Below, one piece after another: positions 63,331 to 64,000 of a stretch of DNA of 64,000 nt; position 1 is the first letter of the stretch, and each line of letters begins with the position of its first letter. The translations under genes and the position numbers were made by a program. The DNA is from an uncultured SAR202 cluster bacterium (GTDB lineage: Bacteria; Chloroflexota; Dehalococcoidia; Lucifugimonadales; Lucifugimonadaceae): NCBI GenBank assembly GCA_902620405.1, contig CACNIC010000003.1, positions 1 through 64,000 on the forward strand, read 5' to 3'. Under the pieces are notes generated by a model. The model was not told where the DNA came from and ran no database searches. It saw only the letters and a list, made by a program, of their open reading frames with translations.

Positions 63331-64000
63331 ATGGATTTCAAAGGTAAAAAAGGTTTAGTTTTTGGGGTAGCAAACCACAGAAGCATTGCATATCACATTG
63401 CAAAAGTTTTAAGTGATAATGGCGCTGAAATTGGATATTCTTTTCAAAATGACAGGGTGAAAGATAGTGTATCTAAATCATTAGAAGGAACTAATCCAAA
63501 ATTTTTACTTGAATGCAATGTTTTAGATGAAGAAAGCATTAATGAATTTTTTCAAAAAGCATCTCAAGAATTTAAGGAAATCGATTTTTTAGTTCATAGC
63601 GTTGCATATGCTGAAAGAGAGGACCTTGGTGGTGATTTTTCAAATGTAACTAAAAAAGGTTTTTCAACAGCACTCGAAACAAGTGCATATAGTTTGATTC
63701 CTTTAGTTAAACATGGAGCAAAATTGATGAAGAATGGAGGCTCTATAATTACACTTTCTTTTGAAGCTTCACAAAAAGTCTACCCAGGATACAACATAAT
63801 GGGAACCGCTAAAGCTGCATTAGAAAATTGTGTAAAGCAATTAGCAAATGAATATGGAAAAAATAACATAAGAGTTAATGCTATTTCCGCAGGCCCATTG
63901 CCAACACTTGCAGCGAGAAGTATTAATGGATTTAATGAAATGAGGAAGGCTCATTCAGAAAGATCCCCATTAAAAAGGAATATTACTCACGAAGAGGTCG
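63331..64000 (+). CDS. fabI: Enoyl-ACP reductase FabI, C-terminus beyond the window
   Basis: An open frame of 223 codons from ATG 63331 runs off the end. It opens MDFKGKKGLVFGVANHRSIA, the FabI NADH motif, and keeps HSVAYAE and the catalytic Tyr154 and Lys161 (YNIMGTAK). The Tyr that E. coli has at 146 is Phe144 here. RVNAISAGPLPTLAAR follows. It performs the last reduction in fatty-acid elongation and is the triclosan target. Gap of ten bases after the dehydratase, so probably co-transcribed. Confidence 0.95.
   Translation, partial: MDFKGKKGLVFGVANHRSIAYHIAKVLSDNGAEIGYSFQNDRVKDSVSKSLEGTNPKFLLECNVLDEESINEFFQKASQEFKEIDFLVHSVAYAEREDLGGDFSNVTKKGFSTALETSAYSLIPLVKHGAKLMKNGGSIITLSFEASQKVYPGYNIMGTAKAALENCVKQLANEYGKNNIRVNAISAGPLPTLAARSINGFNEMRKAHSERSPLKRNITHEEV

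Overview
The window is about 64 kb of very AT-rich, densely packed bacterial DNA. I estimate roughly 30 percent GC, with only the S-layer-like gene and fusA clearly richer. It reads as a streamlined free-living, probably marine, bacterium. My best guess is a low-GC Chloroflexota relative of the SAR202 or Dehalococcoidia type. The grounds are: a large secreted protein with tandem C-terminal AGWN-type domains; a str operon without tuf between fusA and rpsJ; an L36 ending NPKCKQKQG; a GreA with a long N-terminal extension; and an enolase-superfamily dehydratase, a GMC dehydrogenase and an Ldh2-type dehydrogenase close together. A marine actinobacterium is the main alternative, because a GlnR-like regulator sits before glnA. 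This assignment is inference; no rRNA gene is present to test it.

Layout. 1-7893 (minus): a partial small secreted protein, a 1288-residue S-layer-like protein with its own promoters and structured leader, rho and pyrG. 7995-14783 (mostly plus): gatC, gatA, a small lipoprotein, a gamma-carbonic-anhydrase-like protein, panC (minus), hisS, prfA, prmC. 14784-34539 (minus): one almost gapless run of str, S10, spc and alpha operon genes from rpsL to rpsI, including fusA, secY, adk, map, infA, rpmJ, rpoA and truA, behind a near-consensus promoter at 34609-34637. 34767-48064 (plus): an orphan OmpR/GlnR-like regulator, glnA, gltB, gltD and nadE (nitrogen assimilation), then an HtrA-like lipoprotein protease, recA, a CorC-type CBS protein and tilS. 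48054-56499 (minus): rpmH, rnpA, yidD, a beta-propeller lipoprotein, yidC, jag, a PfkB-type kinase, tlyA, purH, a glycosyltransferase and a nicotinate phosphoribosyltransferase-like gene. 56646-64000: greA-like fusion, terC, a small membrane protein, a GMC dehydrogenase with its small subunit, an Ldh2-type dehydrogenase, a galactonate-dehydratase-like enolase-superfamily enzyme and the start of fabI.

Most of the window is housekeeping. There is no CRISPR array, prophage, insertion sequence, tRNA or rRNA, and no obvious new defence or biosynthetic system. The points worth a second look are: an 11-unit lysine-rich pentapeptide tail on ribosomal protein S3; a GreA carrying an integrase-like SAM domain; a glutamine synthetase that lacks two normally invariant active-site arginines and follows a GlnR-like regulator with a degenerate receiver; a propeller lipoprotein inserted between yidD and yidC; an 89-base yidC/jag overlap; and the fact that all five convergent gene pairs abut or overlap at their stop codons, leaving no room for intrinsic terminators.
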